From: Clostridiales bacterium
GTDB taxonomy: Bacteria; Bacillota; Clostridia; Christensenellales; Borkfalkiaceae
Direction: 5' to 3'
NCBI GenBank assembly: GCA_022508245.1
Contig: JAFLVO010000007.1
Location: forward strand, 1-59,617
DNA: 59,617 bases
The first letter of the stretch is position 1; every line of letters starts with the position of its first letter. The notes below the pieces were generated by a model. It did not search any database. It was given only the letters and a program-made list of their open reading frames with translations, and was not told where the DNA came from. Positions 6,511-15,504 of this stretch are shown here, one piece after another. Both the position numbers and the translations under genes were made by a program.

Positions 6511-7722
6511 TTAAAGTACTTTTACGATAGTACCGGAACCAACCGTTCTGCCGCCTTCACGGATAGCGAAACGGAGTTTTTCTTCAACTGCAACGGGTTT
6601 GATGAGCTCAACGCTGATTTCAACGTTGTCGCCGGGCATAACCATTTCTACGTTTGCGGGAAGTTCAAGCGAACCGGTTACGTCGGTAGTTCTGATGAAG
6701 AACTGAGGACGGTAGTGGTTGAAGAAAGGAGTGTGACGGCCGCCCTCTTCTGCCTTAAGAACGTAAACCTGTGCGGTGAACTTGGTAGCAGTTTTAACGG
6801 TGCCGGGTTTAGCAAGAACCTGTCCCTTTTCAATACCCTTTCTGTCGATACCACGAAGAAGTGCGCCGATGTTGAAGCCTGCGATAGCTTCGTCAACGCT
6901 CTTGTGGAACATTTCAAGACCGGTGATAACCGTGGAAACGGGCTTAGCGATAAGTCCGACGATTTCTGCGGGATCGCCTACGTGAGCCGTACCTCTCTCT
7001 ACTCTACCCGTAGCAACGGTACCACGACCGGAAATCGTGAATACGTCTTCGACGGGAAGAAGGAAGGGCTTATCCGTATCTCTTTCGGGAGTGGGGATGT
7101 GTGCGTCGATGGTGTCCATAAGCTCGAGAATGCACTTGCACTCGGGAGATGCAAGAACTTCTGCATCGGAAGCGCCGGAGGTTGCCTTTTCAAGAGCCTT
7201 CAAAGCAGAACCCTTGATGATGGGGCAATCCTTGAAGCCGTAGCTTTCAAGAGTGTCCGTGATTTCCATTTCAACGAGCTCGAGAAGTTCGGGGTCGTCC
7301 ATCTGGTCGCACTTGTTGAGGAATACTACAATGTAGGGAACGCCTACCTGACGGGAAAGAAGGATGTGCTCTTTCGTCTGGGGCATGGGACCGTCGGTTG
7401 CAGCAACTACGAGGATTGCGCCGTCCATCTGTGCAGCGCCAGTAATCATGTTCTTAACGTAGTCAGCGTGTCCGGGGCAGTCAACGTGAGCGTAGTGACG
7501 CTTGTCCGTCTGATACTCAACGTGTGCGGTGTTAATTGTTATACCACGAGCCTTCTCTTCGGGAGCTTTATCGATCTCGTCGTATTTCATCTTTGCTGCC
7601 TGACCTTTGCACGCCATTACCATAGTGATAGCTGCGGTCAGAGTGGTTTTGCCGTGGTCAACGTGTCCGATGGTACCAACGTTAACGTGGGGCTTGCTGT
7701 TGTCGTACTTAGCTTTTGCCAT
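6511..7722 (-). CDS. tuf: translation elongation factor Tu
   Basis: A 403-residue GTPase that brings aminoacyl-tRNA to the ribosome. G-motifs: GHVDHGKT (19-26), DCPGH (82-86), NKCD (137-140); the effector region RGITIN is intact. The three-domain length is standard. AAGGAG precedes the ATG. It is last in the str set but is separated from fusA by 307 bp holding its own promoter, a structured leader and a family A repeat, so it is probably transcribed alone as well as by read-through. It ends at a strong terminator. Confidence 0.98.
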   Translation of the reverse strand: MAKAKYDNSKPHVNVGTIGHVDHGKTTLTAAITMVMACKGQAAKMKYDEIDKAPEEKARGITINTAHVEYQTDKRHYAHVDCPGHADYVKNMITGAAQMDGAILVVAATDGPMPQTKEHILLSRQVGVPYIVVFLNKCDQMDDPELLELVEMEITDTLESYGFKDCPIIKGSALKALEKATSGASDAEVLASPECKCILELMDTIDAHIPTPERDTDKPFLLPVEDVFTISGRGTVATGRVERGTAHVGDPAEIVGLIAKPVSTVITGLEMFHKSVDEAIAGFNIGALLRGIDRKGIEKGQVLAKPGTVKTATKFTAQVYVLKAEEGGRHTPFFNHYRPQFFIRTTDVTGSLELPANVEMVMPGDNVEISVELIKPVAVEEKLRFAIREGGRTVGSGTIVKVL

Positions 7723-7734
7723 TTTGGTTTCTCC

Positions 7735-7830
7735 TTAAAAATTATATTTATTAAAATGATAACTTCCGCCTTGCGGCGCGCAGCCATCTATCATTAACTT
7801 GCTGCTGGTACGCGCAATACGTACATCGTG
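7735..7830 (-). promoter_or_regulatory. structured leader of tuf
   Basis: Between the promoter and the ATG the minus strand can fold as GTACG-TATTGC-CGTAC and as AATGATA ... TATCATT enclosing CGCC-GCAA-GGCG, a GNRA-capped hairpin. The function is unknown; it could protect or regulate a very abundant mRNA. Confidence 0.45.
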
Positions 7831-7833
7831 TTT

Positions 7834-7862
7834 ATTATATATTAAAAATATTAAAAACACAA
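7834..7862 (-). promoter_or_regulatory. tuf promoter
   Basis: Minus strand: TTGTGT (7857-7862), 17 bp, TATAAT (7834-7839). It lies between the family A repeat and the tuf leader. Confidence 0.7.
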
Positions 7863-7908
7863 ACGAATTACGCGATTATTTTAAAAATTTTTGTCATTAC
7901 AGGCGTAT

Positions 7909-8033
7909 CTAAATTGGGAAGTTGCAAGCAAGAGCAGGAAAGCGAGCATTTTTGAGGGGGAGTTTACTAAAACGTAAATGACCCGAAAAAAGCGGAGCTT
8001 GACGAACTATTGCAACGCAAATGCACAATTTAG
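7909..8033 (+). repeat. family A element, copy A2, overlapping the fusA stop codon
   Basis: Arms CTAAATTG (7909-7916) and CAATTTAG (8026-8033) are perfect inverted repeats; the right arm contains the fusA stop codon (8030-8032). Inner TTGCAA blocks follow on each side. The core has GCAAGAGCAGG, GGGGGAGTTTACT and ACGTAAATGACC, matching A1 and A3. Confidence 0.8.
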
Positions 8034-10135
8034 TTTTTCTTAGCGCGTTCGACGATAACCTTTTCGGATACGCTCTTGGGAACTTCCGCATAGTGGTCGA
8101 ACTGCATTGTGAACTGTCCTCTGCCCTGCGTTCTCGAACGGAGGTCGGTTGCGTAACCGAACATCTCGGAGAGAGGAACTTCTGCGTCTACTACCTTTGC
8201 GCCCGCTCTGTCGTCCGTCGACACGATTGTGCCGCGGCGTGCGGTTACGTTGCCCATGATGTCGCCGAAGTAGTCGTCGGGAGTGATTACTTCAACCTTC
8301 ATAATGGGCTCAAGGAGTACGGGTTTAGCCTTTGCCATACCGTCTTTAAAGCCCATAGAGCCTGCAATCTGGAACGCCATTTCCGAAGAGTCGACTTCGT
8401 GATAGCTTCCGTCGTAAACCTGTACTTTGAAGTCTACAACCTCGTAGCCTGCAAGGAAACCGTTCTTTGCTGCGCCGCGAATACCCTTGTCGATTGCGGG
8501 GATATATTCCTTGGGAATAGAACCGCCGACGGTAAGGTCTTCGAACTCGTAGCCCTTGCCGGGTTCCTGAGGAATTAAGTGAAGCTTGCAGTGACCGTAC
8601 TGACCTTTACCACCAGACTGACGCTTGTACATACCTTCGCAGTCAACTGCCTGACGGATAGTTTCGCGGTAAGCAACCTGAGGTGCGCCGACGTTAGCTT
8701 CGACTTTGAATTCTCTCAAAAGTCTGTCTACGATAATGTCGAGGTGAAGCTCGCCCATACCTGCGATAATCGTCTGACCCGTCTCCTGGTCTGTATAGGT
8801 CTTGAAGGTGGGGTCTTCTTCTGCGAGTTTGACGAGCGCCATGGTCATCTTTTCCTGACCTGCCCTCGTCTTGGGCTCGATTGAAAGCTGAATAACGGGG
8901 TCGGAGAAGGTCATCTGTTCCAAAACGATAGGATGAGCTTCTTCGCAGAGAGTGTCGCCCGTCGTGGTGTCTTTAAGACCTACGATTGCGCAGATGTCGC
9001 CCGAGTAAATCTTGGGAATTTCCATACGGGTGTTTGCGTGCATCTGAACGAGACGGCCTACCCTCTCTTTTCTGCCCTTTGTGGAGTTATACACGTAAGA
9101 ACCCGCGTCGAGCACGCCCGAGTATGCGCGGAAGTATGCAAGACGTCCGACAAACGGGTCGGTTGCAATTTTGAACGCAAGTCCCGAGAAAGGTGCGTCG
9201 TCCGAGGTTTCTCTGACCTCTTCCTTGCCCGTGTCGGGATTTACGCCCTTTACGTGGTCTACGTCTACGGGAGAGGGAAGGTAATCGATAACTGCGTCCA
9301 AAAGCATCTGAACGCCCTTGTTCTTATATGACGAACCGCAGAGGACGGGGGTGCACTTCATTGCGATAGTTGCCGCACGAAGTCCCTTTCTTATCTCGTC
9401 GGGAGTGAGCTCCATAGTCTCAAGGAATTTTTCCATGAGCCCGTCGTCTCCCTCTGCTGCGGCTTCCATAAGCTTGAGATGAGCCTCTTCAGCTATTTCT
9501 GCCATGTCTGCGGGAATTTCCGCTTTGTGGTACTGCTTACCGTCGTCCGAATCGTAGATTTCCGCCTCCATTTCGATAAGGTCGACTATGCCTTTGAAGG
9601 TTGCCTCCTTACCGATGGGAAGCTCGATGGGGATGGGGTTAGCTGAGAGTCTTTCTCTCATCATTCTGACGGCGCGGTCAAAGTCTGCGCCGTTGATGTC
9701 CATTTTGTTGACGTAAGCAATTCTGGGTACCTTGTACTTGTCCGCCTGACGCCAAACGGTTTCGGACTGGGGCTCAACGCCGCCCTTTGCGCAGAAGGTC
9801 GCAATAGCGCCGTCCAAGACGCGGAGCGAACGCTCAACTTCAACCGTGAAGTCAACGTGTCCCGGCGTGTCTATGATGTTAATTCTGCACTCGTCCTTTT
9901 TGGTAAGTCCCGTTCTCGTCCAATGGCAGGTGGTTGCAGCCGAAGTGATGGTAATACCTCTCTCCTGCTCCTGAACCATCCAGTCCATCGTTGCGGTACC
10001 GTCGTGCGTTTCGCCTATCTTGTGGTTGATACCCGTGTAGTAAAGTATACGCTCGGTGGTTGTTGTTTTACCGGCGTCGATGTGCGCCATGATACCGATA
10101 TTTCTGGTATGAAGTAAGTCGTATTCTCTTGCCAT
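8030..10135 (-). CDS. fusA: translation elongation factor G
   Basis: A 701-residue ribosomal translocase GTPase. G1 is AHIDAGKT (17-24), followed by [20 protein letters not shown] and NKMD. Domains II-V follow, ending in the conserved region [17 protein letters not shown] near the C-terminus. AGGAG precedes the ATG. The gene sits between rpsG and tuf as in the str operon. Its stop codon lies inside the inverted-repeat arm of repeat A2. Confidence 0.98.
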   Translation of the reverse strand: MAREYDLLHTRNIGIMAHIDAGKTTTTERILYYTGINHKIGETHDGTATMDWMVQEQERGITITSAATTCHWTRTGLTKKDECRINIIDTPGHVDFTVEVERSLRVLDGAIATFCAKGGVEPQSETVWRQADKYKVPRIAYVNKMDINGADFDRAVRMMRERLSANPIPIELPIGKEATFKGIVDLIEMEAEIYDSDDGKQYHKAEIPADMAEIAEEAHLKLMEAAAEGDDGLMEKFLETMELTPDEIRKGLRAATIAMKCTPVLCGSSYKNKGVQMLLDAVIDYLPSPVDVDHVKGVNPDTGKEEVRETSDDAPFSGLAFKIATDPFVGRLAYFRAYSGVLDAGSYVYNSTKGRKERVGRLVQMHANTRMEIPKIYSGDICAIVGLKDTTTGDTLCEEAHPIVLEQMTFSDPVIQLSIEPKTRAGQEKMTMALVKLAEEDPTFKTYTDQETGQTIIAGMGELHLDIIVDRLLREFKVEANVGAPQVAYRETIRQAVDCEGMYKRQSGGKGQYGHCKLHLIPQEPGKGYEFEDLTVGGSIPKEYIPAIDKGIRGAAKNGFLAGYEVVDFKVQVYDGSYHEVDSSEMAFQIAGSMGFKDGMAKAKPVLLEPIMKVEVITPDDYFGDIMGNVTARRGTIVSTDDRAGAKVVDAEVPLSEMFGYATDLRSRTQGRGQFTMQFDHYAEVPKSVSEKVIVERAKKN

Positions 10136-10170
10136 AATTTATTCTCCTAAATGGTCAACTTCTGATAATT

Positions 10171-10290
10171 AATTTGAATAGTCGCACGCAAGACAGGGCG
10201 CACGAGGAAAACTTGCGGGAGTTTACTTATGCGTAAATGACCGAAAGTTGCCGCAGTGCAACGCAGTATTGCGCGATGAATATTCGAATT
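10171..10290 (+). repeat. family A element, copy A3, overlapping the rpsG stop codon
   Basis: Arms AATTTGAATA (10171-10180) and TATTCGAATT (10281-10290) are inverted repeats with one mismatch; the right arm covers two bases of the rpsG stop codon (10289-10291). The core contains GCAAGACAGGGCGCACGAG, AGTTTACTTATGCGTAAATG and AACGCAGTATTGCGC. It fills most of the rpsG-fusA gap. Confidence 0.8.
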
Positions 10291-10759
10291 AGAACCTGAA
10301 GTGTGCGAACGCCTTGTTCGCTTCTGCCATCCTGTGCGTATCTTCCTTCTTTTTAACCGCGCCGCCCGCATTGTTGTATGCGTCGGTAAGCTCCGCGGCG
10401 AGCTTTTGGCTCATTTCGCGCTCCGAACGTTTTCTCGTAGCGATAACAAGCCAACGGATTGCAAGCGTCTGTCTTCTTTCGGGTCTTATTTCGATGGGAA
10501 CCTGATAGTTGGCGCCGCCTACTCTCCTTGCCTTAACTTCGAGTACGGGCATGAGATTGTTCATTGCCTGCTCGAAAATTTCCATTGCATCTTTGCCGAG
10601 TTTTTCACTCATTATATTAAAAGCGTCGTAAACGATTGTCTGTGCCGTTCCGCGCTTGCCGTCACGCATAATCTGGTTGATAAGCTTTGTTACAACCTTG
10701 GAATTATATACGGGATCGGGTAATACGTCCCTCTTGGGAACGCCGCCTCTTCTGGGCAT
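10289..10759 (-). CDS. rpsG: 30S ribosomal protein S7
   Basis: A 156-residue small-subunit protein that nucleates the 3' domain of 16S rRNA. It begins [10 protein letters not shown] and carries [14 protein letters not shown] (near 75-88) and [10 protein letters not shown], all characteristic of S7. AAGGAGG precedes the ATG. It lies between rpsL and fusA. The rpsL-rpsG gap, where many bacteria place the S7 autoregulatory site, holds a family B repeat and a separate hairpin (11086-11129). Its stop codon touches repeat A3. Confidence 0.98.
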   Translation of the reverse strand: MPRRGGVPKRDVLPDPVYNSKVVTKLINQIMRDGKRGTAQTIVYDAFNIMSEKLGKDAMEIFEQAMNNLMPVLEVKARRVGGANYQVPIEIRPERRQTLAIRWLVIATRKRSEREMSQKLAAELTDAYNNAGGAVKKKEDTHRMAEANKAFAHFRF

Positions 10760-10826
10760 AAAATATTCCTCCTTTTGATTTCTTTAAGGGTTTTTTACCT
10801 TAAAAGGCTATTGCTTGCTACTTAGT

Positions 10827-11007
10827 TCACAAAATTTACTTGCTATTCTGCGCAAGCAAATTTTCGTGATTTGGGAAACTAAGTTTCCCTTGATGCAATT
10901 ATTAATGGCAAACATTTATAAAATTGCATCAATTCCCTTCCACTCAGGCGAAAGCATTCGCAAATTGAGTGCACAGGCGCAAAAATGTGATTTTGCTTGT
11001 GCCGTAA
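10827..11007 (+). repeat. family B structured element, copy B1
   Basis: Begins TTCACAAA. Stems in order: ACTTGC-TATTCTGC-GCAAG; GGGAAAC/GTTTCCC; GATGCAATT/AATTGCATC enclosing ATGGCAAACA; CACTCA/TGAGTG enclosing GCGAAAGCATTCGC; GCAAAA/TTTTGC; ends TGTGCCGTAA. It lies between rpsL and rpsG with its sense strand opposite to the genes. Flanks contain inverted TTGCTACTTA / TAAGTAGTAGCAA. Confidence 0.85.
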
Positions 11008-11085
11008 ATTATTGTAAAATATAACTCATTAAAGATTTAAGTTATTAAGTAGTAGCAAATCTTCTCCGTTAAAAAACGAATACTG

Positions 11086-11129
11086 CCTATTTATTGCGGT
11101 AAGGGTGATATGTCGTCCGAATAAATAGG
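11086..11129 (-). promoter_or_regulatory. hairpin just downstream of rpsL
   Basis: CCTATTTATT / AATAAATAGG (10-bp stem) encloses about 24 nt with a GG...CC pairing. It lies about 35 bp after the rpsL stop. It may attenuate transcription or be an S7-binding region; the sequence alone does not decide. Confidence 0.45.
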
Positions 11130-11164
11130 AATTTTTACTTGTTGAAAATTACTGCGCTGAAAAA

Positions 11165-11539
11165 TTATTTCTTGGGTTTCTTTGCGCCGTAACGGGAACG
11201 CGCCTGCATTCTCTTGGATACGCCTGCCGTATCGAGAGCGCCGCGCACGATGTGATAACGTACGCCGGGCAGGTCCTTAACTCTTCCGCCTCTTATAAGA
11301 ACAGACGAGTGCTCCTGCAAATTGTGGCCTTCGCCGGGGATATAAACGGTACCTTCCTGCTTGTTGGTAAGGCGGACTCTTGCAATCTTTCTTATTGCCG
11401 AGTTAGGCTTTTTAGGCGTGGTTGTCGTAACCGAAAGGCATACGCCGCGCTTTTGGGGGCAGTTGTCCAGAATGGGCGACTTGCTCTTGTAAACCTGCTT
11501 TTCCCTGCCGTTTCTTATCAGTTGGTTAATTGTAGGCAT
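11165..11539 (-). CDS. rpsL: 30S ribosomal protein S12
   Basis: A 124-residue decoding-centre protein. [11 protein letters not shown] (Lys43/Lys44 region, linked to streptomycin response in other bacteria) is wild type, and Asp89 in [11 protein letters not shown] is the residue methylthiolated by RimO in many bacteria. AAGGAGGT precedes the ATG. First gene of the str group, read from the promoter at 11690-11718 through a leader of about 150 nt. Confidence 0.98.
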   Translation of the reverse strand: MPTINQLIRNGREKQVYKSKSPILDNCPQKRGVCLSVTTTTPKKPNSAIRKIARVRLTNKQEGTVYIPGEGHNLQEHSSVLIRGGRVKDLPGVRYHIVRGALDTAGVSKRMQARSRYGAKKPKK

Positions 11540-11561
11540 TTTTTACCTCCTTAATTTACTC

Positions 11562-11612
11562 GGGTGGCGTTTTATGGCACGCCCTGTATATATCACCGTC
11601 CGCTACCCTTAA
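11562..11612 (-). promoter_or_regulatory. candidate rpsL leader structure
   Basis: Minus strand: hairpin GGCGT-GCCATAAA-ACGCC (11566-11583), with outer GGGT ... ACCC pairing, directly before the Shine-Dalgarno sequence. It could be an r-protein leader; not matched to a known family. Confidence 0.4.
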
Positions 11613-11689
11613 AGCGTTCGGAAATAAACCTTTTTTCACGCTTTTTGCTTGAACGCACATAGTCGTCCATATTAAAATACGCAAAACCA

Positions 11690-11718
11690 ATTCTACCAAA
11701 ATTGTAAAGCCTTGTCAA
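11690..11718 (-). promoter_or_regulatory. promoter of the str genes
   Basis: Minus strand: TTGACA (11713-11718), 17 bp, TAGAAT (11690-11695). Confidence 0.85.
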
Positions 11719-11795
11719 ACGATTTTTTTAATATTTGTAAAAATTATAGCCCATTATCCATATAATATATAATCGGCTTTTTATAATAAATTGCG

Positions 11796-11827
11796 GCGCG
11801 TGGGGAAAGCGCATTTCCCCCACGCGC
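11796..11827 (-). terminator. GC-rich hairpin after the 11844-13112 gene
   Basis: GCGCGTGGGGAAA / TTTCCCCCACGCGC makes a long stem between the FtsK-gamma-like gene and the str promoter. The following tract is AT-rich rather than a clean T-run, so terminator strength is uncertain. Confidence 0.6.
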
Positions 11828-11843
11828 ACCTAAAAATGATTTT

Positions 11844-13112
11844 TTAGTTGGCAAGCAATCCCTCAATCAGCGAGTATAGATACATATAGTCGTTAAAAAC
11901 GGTGTATATGTTGACATCTATCCGAAGCTCGCCGAGGCGGTACTCCGCCCGCTTGCCCTGAATATATTTTTCTATTTTTTTGTCCGCACGGGTGTACCCG
12001 GAATGACTTCTTGAAGCAAGGGTGTTGCGGATAAAGCCTTCATCGGAGAGGAATACCCCCTCCTCCTTGCAGATAATGCGGAACTGTACATTGTCGCCCG
12101 TGCTGAATTTAAACGAGTCCGAATAAATAACAACGCCGCGAGGGTTTCTGCCCCATTTGAACGTGCCTTTGAGCTCTTCGGTAAATATTGAAGCGAGGTC
12201 CTCTGCGGGGTCGCGTGCGGTGGTTTTTGTTTCCGTTTCTTCGCCGTCGGCACTGTCGGGCTCATCGGAGTCGGTGTCGCGTTTAAACAGCGAATCTATA
12301 TCAAAATCGTCCAAATCGTCGTCATCTTCCCCGTCTCCGTCGTGATCGTCTTTGAAGAGCTCGCCCAGCTCGAACGCCTTATTGTCGAATATGCCGCCGT
12401 AAATTCTCTCAAACTCGTCGTTATCGATAAGCACGCTTCTCGGCTTGCAGCCGTCGGGAGGAGTGATGTAACCCATTCCCTCCATCCAGTCGACTATTTG
12501 ACAAGCCTTGAGATAGCCCACGGGGAAATGCCTTTGAATAAGTGAGGTGCTTACCTGCTGACGGCGCACGCAAAAGCCCAAAGCTTTAATATAGGTTTCG
12601 TCCATAAAGTTCGCAGAATCGACCGTCTTGCTCTGCTTGTCCTGCACGTACTGCTCACGCATCTTCTTCAAGCGGTTGTATTGGTTGTTGATCACTTCCT
12701 CGAATTTTTTCAAATCTTCCCCGTCAATGCCGCCCTGCCGTTTATTATACTCGAGTATCTGTTTGGCTTCGTTGAGTCCGTCGTAACAGTCTTCCAGTAC
12801 GCTTAAAAAATTACCGTCGGTAGTTTTTATGTTTGCCAACATGGTGTCTATTTCCGACAGCCGAACCTCCTCGCCCTGTCCTTCGCCTATATATTCTACA
12901 GTCTTTTTGTCCGTCTGAATAATCAGCTTGCGCTCCGCCAAAGTGGCGAGAGCGGACTGAAGCTCGGGATAGGTAAACCCCGTTTCGTACAGCAGGTCGA
13001 ACACGCTTATCTTGCTCTCGCCGCGACGGGTAATTTCAAGACAGTATTTGAGCGTTGTCTGAATATTATCTCTCAAAAGTCGAACCTCCTTGAATAGTCT
13101 TCCGATATCCAC
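11844..13112 (-). CDS. protein with N-terminal winged helix, FtsK-gamma-like domain and DUF1828-like C-terminus
   Basis: A 422-residue soluble protein with a mixed architecture. Residues about 35-72 look like a winged helix (ISVFDLLYETGFTYPELQSAL). About 140-165 is a likely coiled coil. Residues 172-240 match the pattern of the FtsK gamma DNA-reading domain: DETYIKALGFCVRRQQVSTS, then LIQRHFPVGYLKACQIVDWM and PPDGCKPRSVLI. Residues 255-295 are very acidic (EDDDDLDDFD). The C-terminal about 95 residues (KEEGVFLSDEGFIRNTL) resemble DUF1828. It overlaps the TraG-like ATPase gene by 40 bp, so translation is probably coupled. By analogy with FtsK, it may give the separate ATPase sequence-specific DNA contact; this is inference. 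Confidence 0.65.
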   Translation of the reverse strand: MDIGRLFKEVRLLRDNIQTTLKYCLEITRRGESKISVFDLLYETGFTYPELQSALATLAERKLIIQTDKKTVEYIGEGQGEEVRLSEIDTMLANIKTTDGNFLSVLEDCYDGLNEAKQILEYNKRQGGIDGEDLKKFEEVINNQYNRLKKMREQYVQDKQSKTVDSANFMDETYIKALGFCVRRQQVSTSLIQRHFPVGYLKACQIVDWMEGMGYITPPDGCKPRSVLIDNDEFERIYGGIFDNKAFELGELFKDDHDGDGEDDDDLDDFDIDSLFKRDTDSDEPDSADGEETETKTTARDPAEDLASIFTEELKGTFKWGRNPRGVVIYSDSFKFSTGDNVQFRIICKEEGVFLSDEGFIRNTLASRSHSGYTRADKKIEKYIQGKRAEYRLGELRIDVNIYTVFNDYMYLYSLIEGLLAN

Positions 13113-14674
13113 GAAGTATCGTAGTGGTATTTTTTGTCCTTAAAGTCTATGGCCGCCGCCTTCCCACCCTTGGTACGGGGGAATTTTGTGTATTCGGGAC
13201 ATTCGAAATATAGCTCAAAGTGCCCTTTTAGCGGCATATGGTTATTTATCGTTATATACGCGTCGCCCGGCTTAACCCTGTGCATAAGCTCGTCCTCCGA
13301 CACAAGATGGGTTTCCACAAACTTGATATTGCCCTCCAGATAGTTGGCGGGGTCGGGTATAGTGTGTCTGCCTATCTGCTCCTTTACCGCCTTTGCCGTG
13401 TTAATATCGTTGGTGCCGAGAAAGATTGTTAAATTGCAGTTGCAGCGTATCTGCTGCGCCACGCCCTGCGAGTATGCCGTGTCGAGCTGCGTGTAGTCCT
13501 GCACGACTGCCGTAATAAACAAATTCAAGCCGCGCCCTACGCTGAAAATCGTGGGATAGATGCTGTCCGCCTGCAGCGTGGGGAACTCGTCCAAAAAGAA
13601 CTGAACGGGCACCGGCAAGGGTTCGCCACTGTCTATGGATTTCTTTTTGAGAGTGTCGAGCGCCTTGACTATATACTGGTTGACAAAGCCCCTCATCCTT
13701 AAATCGGTAATATCGTAGGTCAAGAATATGACTTGGGGCTTATCTCCGAGCGTGGAAATATCGAAGTTGTCCGTAATTGTCAGATTGCGGATATCGGGAT
13801 AGCTGTAGTCGTTTAAATAGCCCTCCACGAGCTGTAAATAGCACGCGCGGGTGTTGGGAGCGTCGTTTATTATGCCCTTCACGTACCGCCAGACGAGGGA
13901 ATCGGCGTCCCGTGATTTAAAAAACCCTAAATCGTCGAATCTGTTGCCCGTATAGTTAAATTTGTAAAACACTTCCGAGATGGCTTCAAAGTTTATCTGC
14001 TCGGGCAGGACGCGCCTTCTCTTTATTTGCCCCTCCTGCGGTTTGGTAATGAGCATGTCCTCGAACAGCCCCACCGTAATGCCGTATATAAAGCCGCGCG
14101 CGCCCTCGTCCCAGCTTATATCCTTGTCCGAACGAATGGGAAACAGCTTGTCAAACAGTACCTTTAATTCTGAAAGCGCTTCGTTGCGGATGAGCTGTTT
14201 TTCCTCGGGATTGAGCTCGGCCTCGAGATATTTTCTAGCTATATCGACAATGGGATTGAAGAGAATTTCCGAGTTGTTGGGATGAATAAAGTCCATATAC
14301 TTTACGTTTTCCCCGCCGTAAACCTCTTTGAGCCTTGAAGCGGTATTGCGGTACAGCTCGCCCTTGACGTCTGCAACGATAACAGAAGTCCGGCCGTCCA
14401 AATTGAAAAGACAGTTTTCGAAATAGCGCATTGACTTTCCGCAGCCCGTACTGCCCGAAACAAGTGCGTGACACAGCCCGTTGCGTTGAAGAATTATGAG
14501 CTCCCCGTCCGAATTGCGGTATGCCGAGACGGGCATACCCAGCCCGTGTCCGGTCAACGCCTTATACTCCGAATATCCGCTCTCCTTGGCAATTTGGTCT
14601 ATCGTAAGCAGAACAGTCTGCTCGCCGGGGGCGCCCTGCGCAAATTTTTTTAATAGCTTAGCGTTGTATTTCAT
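13073..14674 (-). CDS. soluble VirD4/TraG-like P-loop ATPase
   Basis: A 533-residue ATPase of the type IV coupling protein / HerA-FtsK superfamily. Walker A is GSTGCGKS (74-81), followed by the coupling-protein hallmark ADVKGELY (101-108); Walker B is QFFLDEFPTL (Asp362-Glu363); the sensor-like VVQDYTQL follows near 391. Unlike VirD4 or TraG it has no N-terminal membrane helices, so it is predicted cytosolic. AAAGGAGG precedes the ATG. It lies between an unknown 218-residue gene and the FtsK-gamma-like gene, and no relaxase, VirB or other conjugation gene is in the window. It may be a chromosomal DNA-pumping or packaging motor rather than part of a secretion system. Confidence 0.8.
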   Translation of the reverse strand: MKYNAKLLKKFAQGAPGEQTVLLTIDQIAKESGYSEYKALTGHGLGMPVSAYRNSDGELIILQRNGLCHALVSGSTGCGKSMRYFENCLFNLDGRTSVIVADVKGELYRNTASRLKEVYGGENVKYMDFIHPNNSEILFNPIVDIARKYLEAELNPEEKQLIRNEALSELKVLFDKLFPIRSDKDISWDEGARGFIYGITVGLFEDMLITKPQEGQIKRRRVLPEQINFEAISEVFYKFNYTGNRFDDLGFFKSRDADSLVWRYVKGIINDAPNTRACYLQLVEGYLNDYSYPDIRNLTITDNFDISTLGDKPQVIFLTYDITDLRMRGFVNQYIVKALDTLKKKSIDSGEPLPVPVQFFLDEFPTLQADSIYPTIFSVGRGLNLFITAVVQDYTQLDTAYSQGVAQQIRCNCNLTIFLGTNDINTAKAVKEQIGRHTIPDPANYLEGNIKFVETHLVSEDELMHRVKPGDAYITINNHMPLKGHFELYFECPEYTKFPRTKGGKAAAIDFKDKKYHYDTSWISEDYSRRFDF

Positions 14675-14689
14675 TTGTGTTCCCCTCCT

Positions 14690-15346
14690 TTAAAAGCCTA
14701 TCTGGGGCTTTGACTTGAAGCTCGCGTCCGCGACATTGCCGCCGAATTGCTTTATAAGCCTTTTCAAGACCTCGGGACGCAGCAGCATATCGGGAGTACA
14801 GCTTAAATAGCTCATAATCTCCGTTGCGCTATCGCCTTTAAGCCTTAAAAGCACAAGCCCTGCATCGCTGTTCTTTTCCTCTTTGAGTTCTTTCAGTAAG
14901 ATACTCTCGGCAAAGCTTTTGCTTTGTCCTCCGTCGTTGCAATACATAACCTGCAAAGCGTACAAAACTGCCGCAATGTGGTCGTTTTCGTAGTTATGCG
15001 ACAGGGAGCGAAGCCTGCTGCTCTTTACGGAGTTTGCGCCGAACAGCGACGTAATTTTGTGCAGCGCAAGCTCCTTTGCTTCGATTATCTCCTGCTCTGT
15101 TTTGGACTTGCCGAACTCGTTTTCGCCGCATATAAAGCCGCTCAAATAGTTGCGGTACATATCCACGTCGCCGATTGTGGAAAGTTCAGCGAGTACGGGG
15201 CTTAAAAGTGCAGTCTCGTATTCCTTTATCCCTTCGGCGCCAAGGCCGAAATAACCCGCAACAAACTTCCACGAATCGTTTCCCGCTTCGGCGATTTCCT
15301 GCATTAAAAAGTGATAATACAGCGCTCTTTGTTTTTCGTACAACAT
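14690..15346 (-). CDS. hypothetical protein, first gene of the TraG-like ATPase operon
   Basis: A 218-residue soluble, mostly helical protein that I cannot assign. There is no signal peptide or membrane helix. It has two cysteine-containing patches (FICGENEF near 71, MYCNDGG near 134) and a C-terminus ending SKPQIGF. AAAGGAGG precedes the ATG, and a good promoter (15387-15415) lies just upstream. The next gene starts 15 bp after its stop, so it belongs to the same operon as the ATPase and the gamma-domain protein and likely works with them. Confidence 0.65.
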   Translation of the reverse strand: MLYEKQRALYYHFLMQEIAEAGNDSWKFVAGYFGLGAEGIKEYETALLSPVLAELSTIGDVDMYRNYLSGFICGENEFGKSKTEQEIIEAKELALHKITSLFGANSVKSSRLRSLSHNYENDHIAAVLYALQVMYCNDGGQSKSFAESILLKELKEEKNSDAGLVLLRLKGDSATEIMSYLSCTPDMLLRPEVLKRLIKQFGGNVADASFKSKPQIGF

Positions 15347-15386
15347 GCTGAACCTCCTTTACAATTTACTTTCTCTTTACATCTAT

Positions 15387-15415
15387 ATTATACCATGAGT
15401 GAATTTTGCGCTCAA
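15387..15415 (-). promoter_or_regulatory. promoter of the ATPase operon
   Basis: Minus strand: TTGAGC (15410-15415), 17 bp, TATAAT (15387-15392). Confidence 0.75.
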
Positions 15416-15420
15416 TAATA

Positions 15421-15470
15421 AAAGACTTCGGTAATTGCAAGCTACACTCGCATATCAACCGAAGTCTTTT
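15421..15470 (-). terminator. terminator after the Cys-HTH gene
   Basis: AAAGACTTCGGT ... ACCGAAGTCTTTT: a 12-bp stem with a long (about 25-nt) loop and a T-rich tail on the minus strand. Confidence 0.7.
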
Positions 15471-15504
15471 AATTTTTGCCGTTATACTGCATTTTTTGCA
15501 GATT

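Noticed and set aside
6400-7797. A 465-codon open frame on the plus strand
   Set aside because: It is antisense to tuf, has no ribosome site, and reads low-complexity sequence typical of the reverse strand of a biased gene.
8021-9331. Several plus-strand frames opposite fusA
   Set aside because: All are shadows of the fusA reading frame with no recognisable domains or start signals.
13073-14674. Type IV secretion or an integrative conjugative element
   Set aside because: Only a coupling-protein-like ATPase is present; no relaxase, VirB-type, integrase or attachment-site genes are seen, and the ATPase lacks membrane helices.
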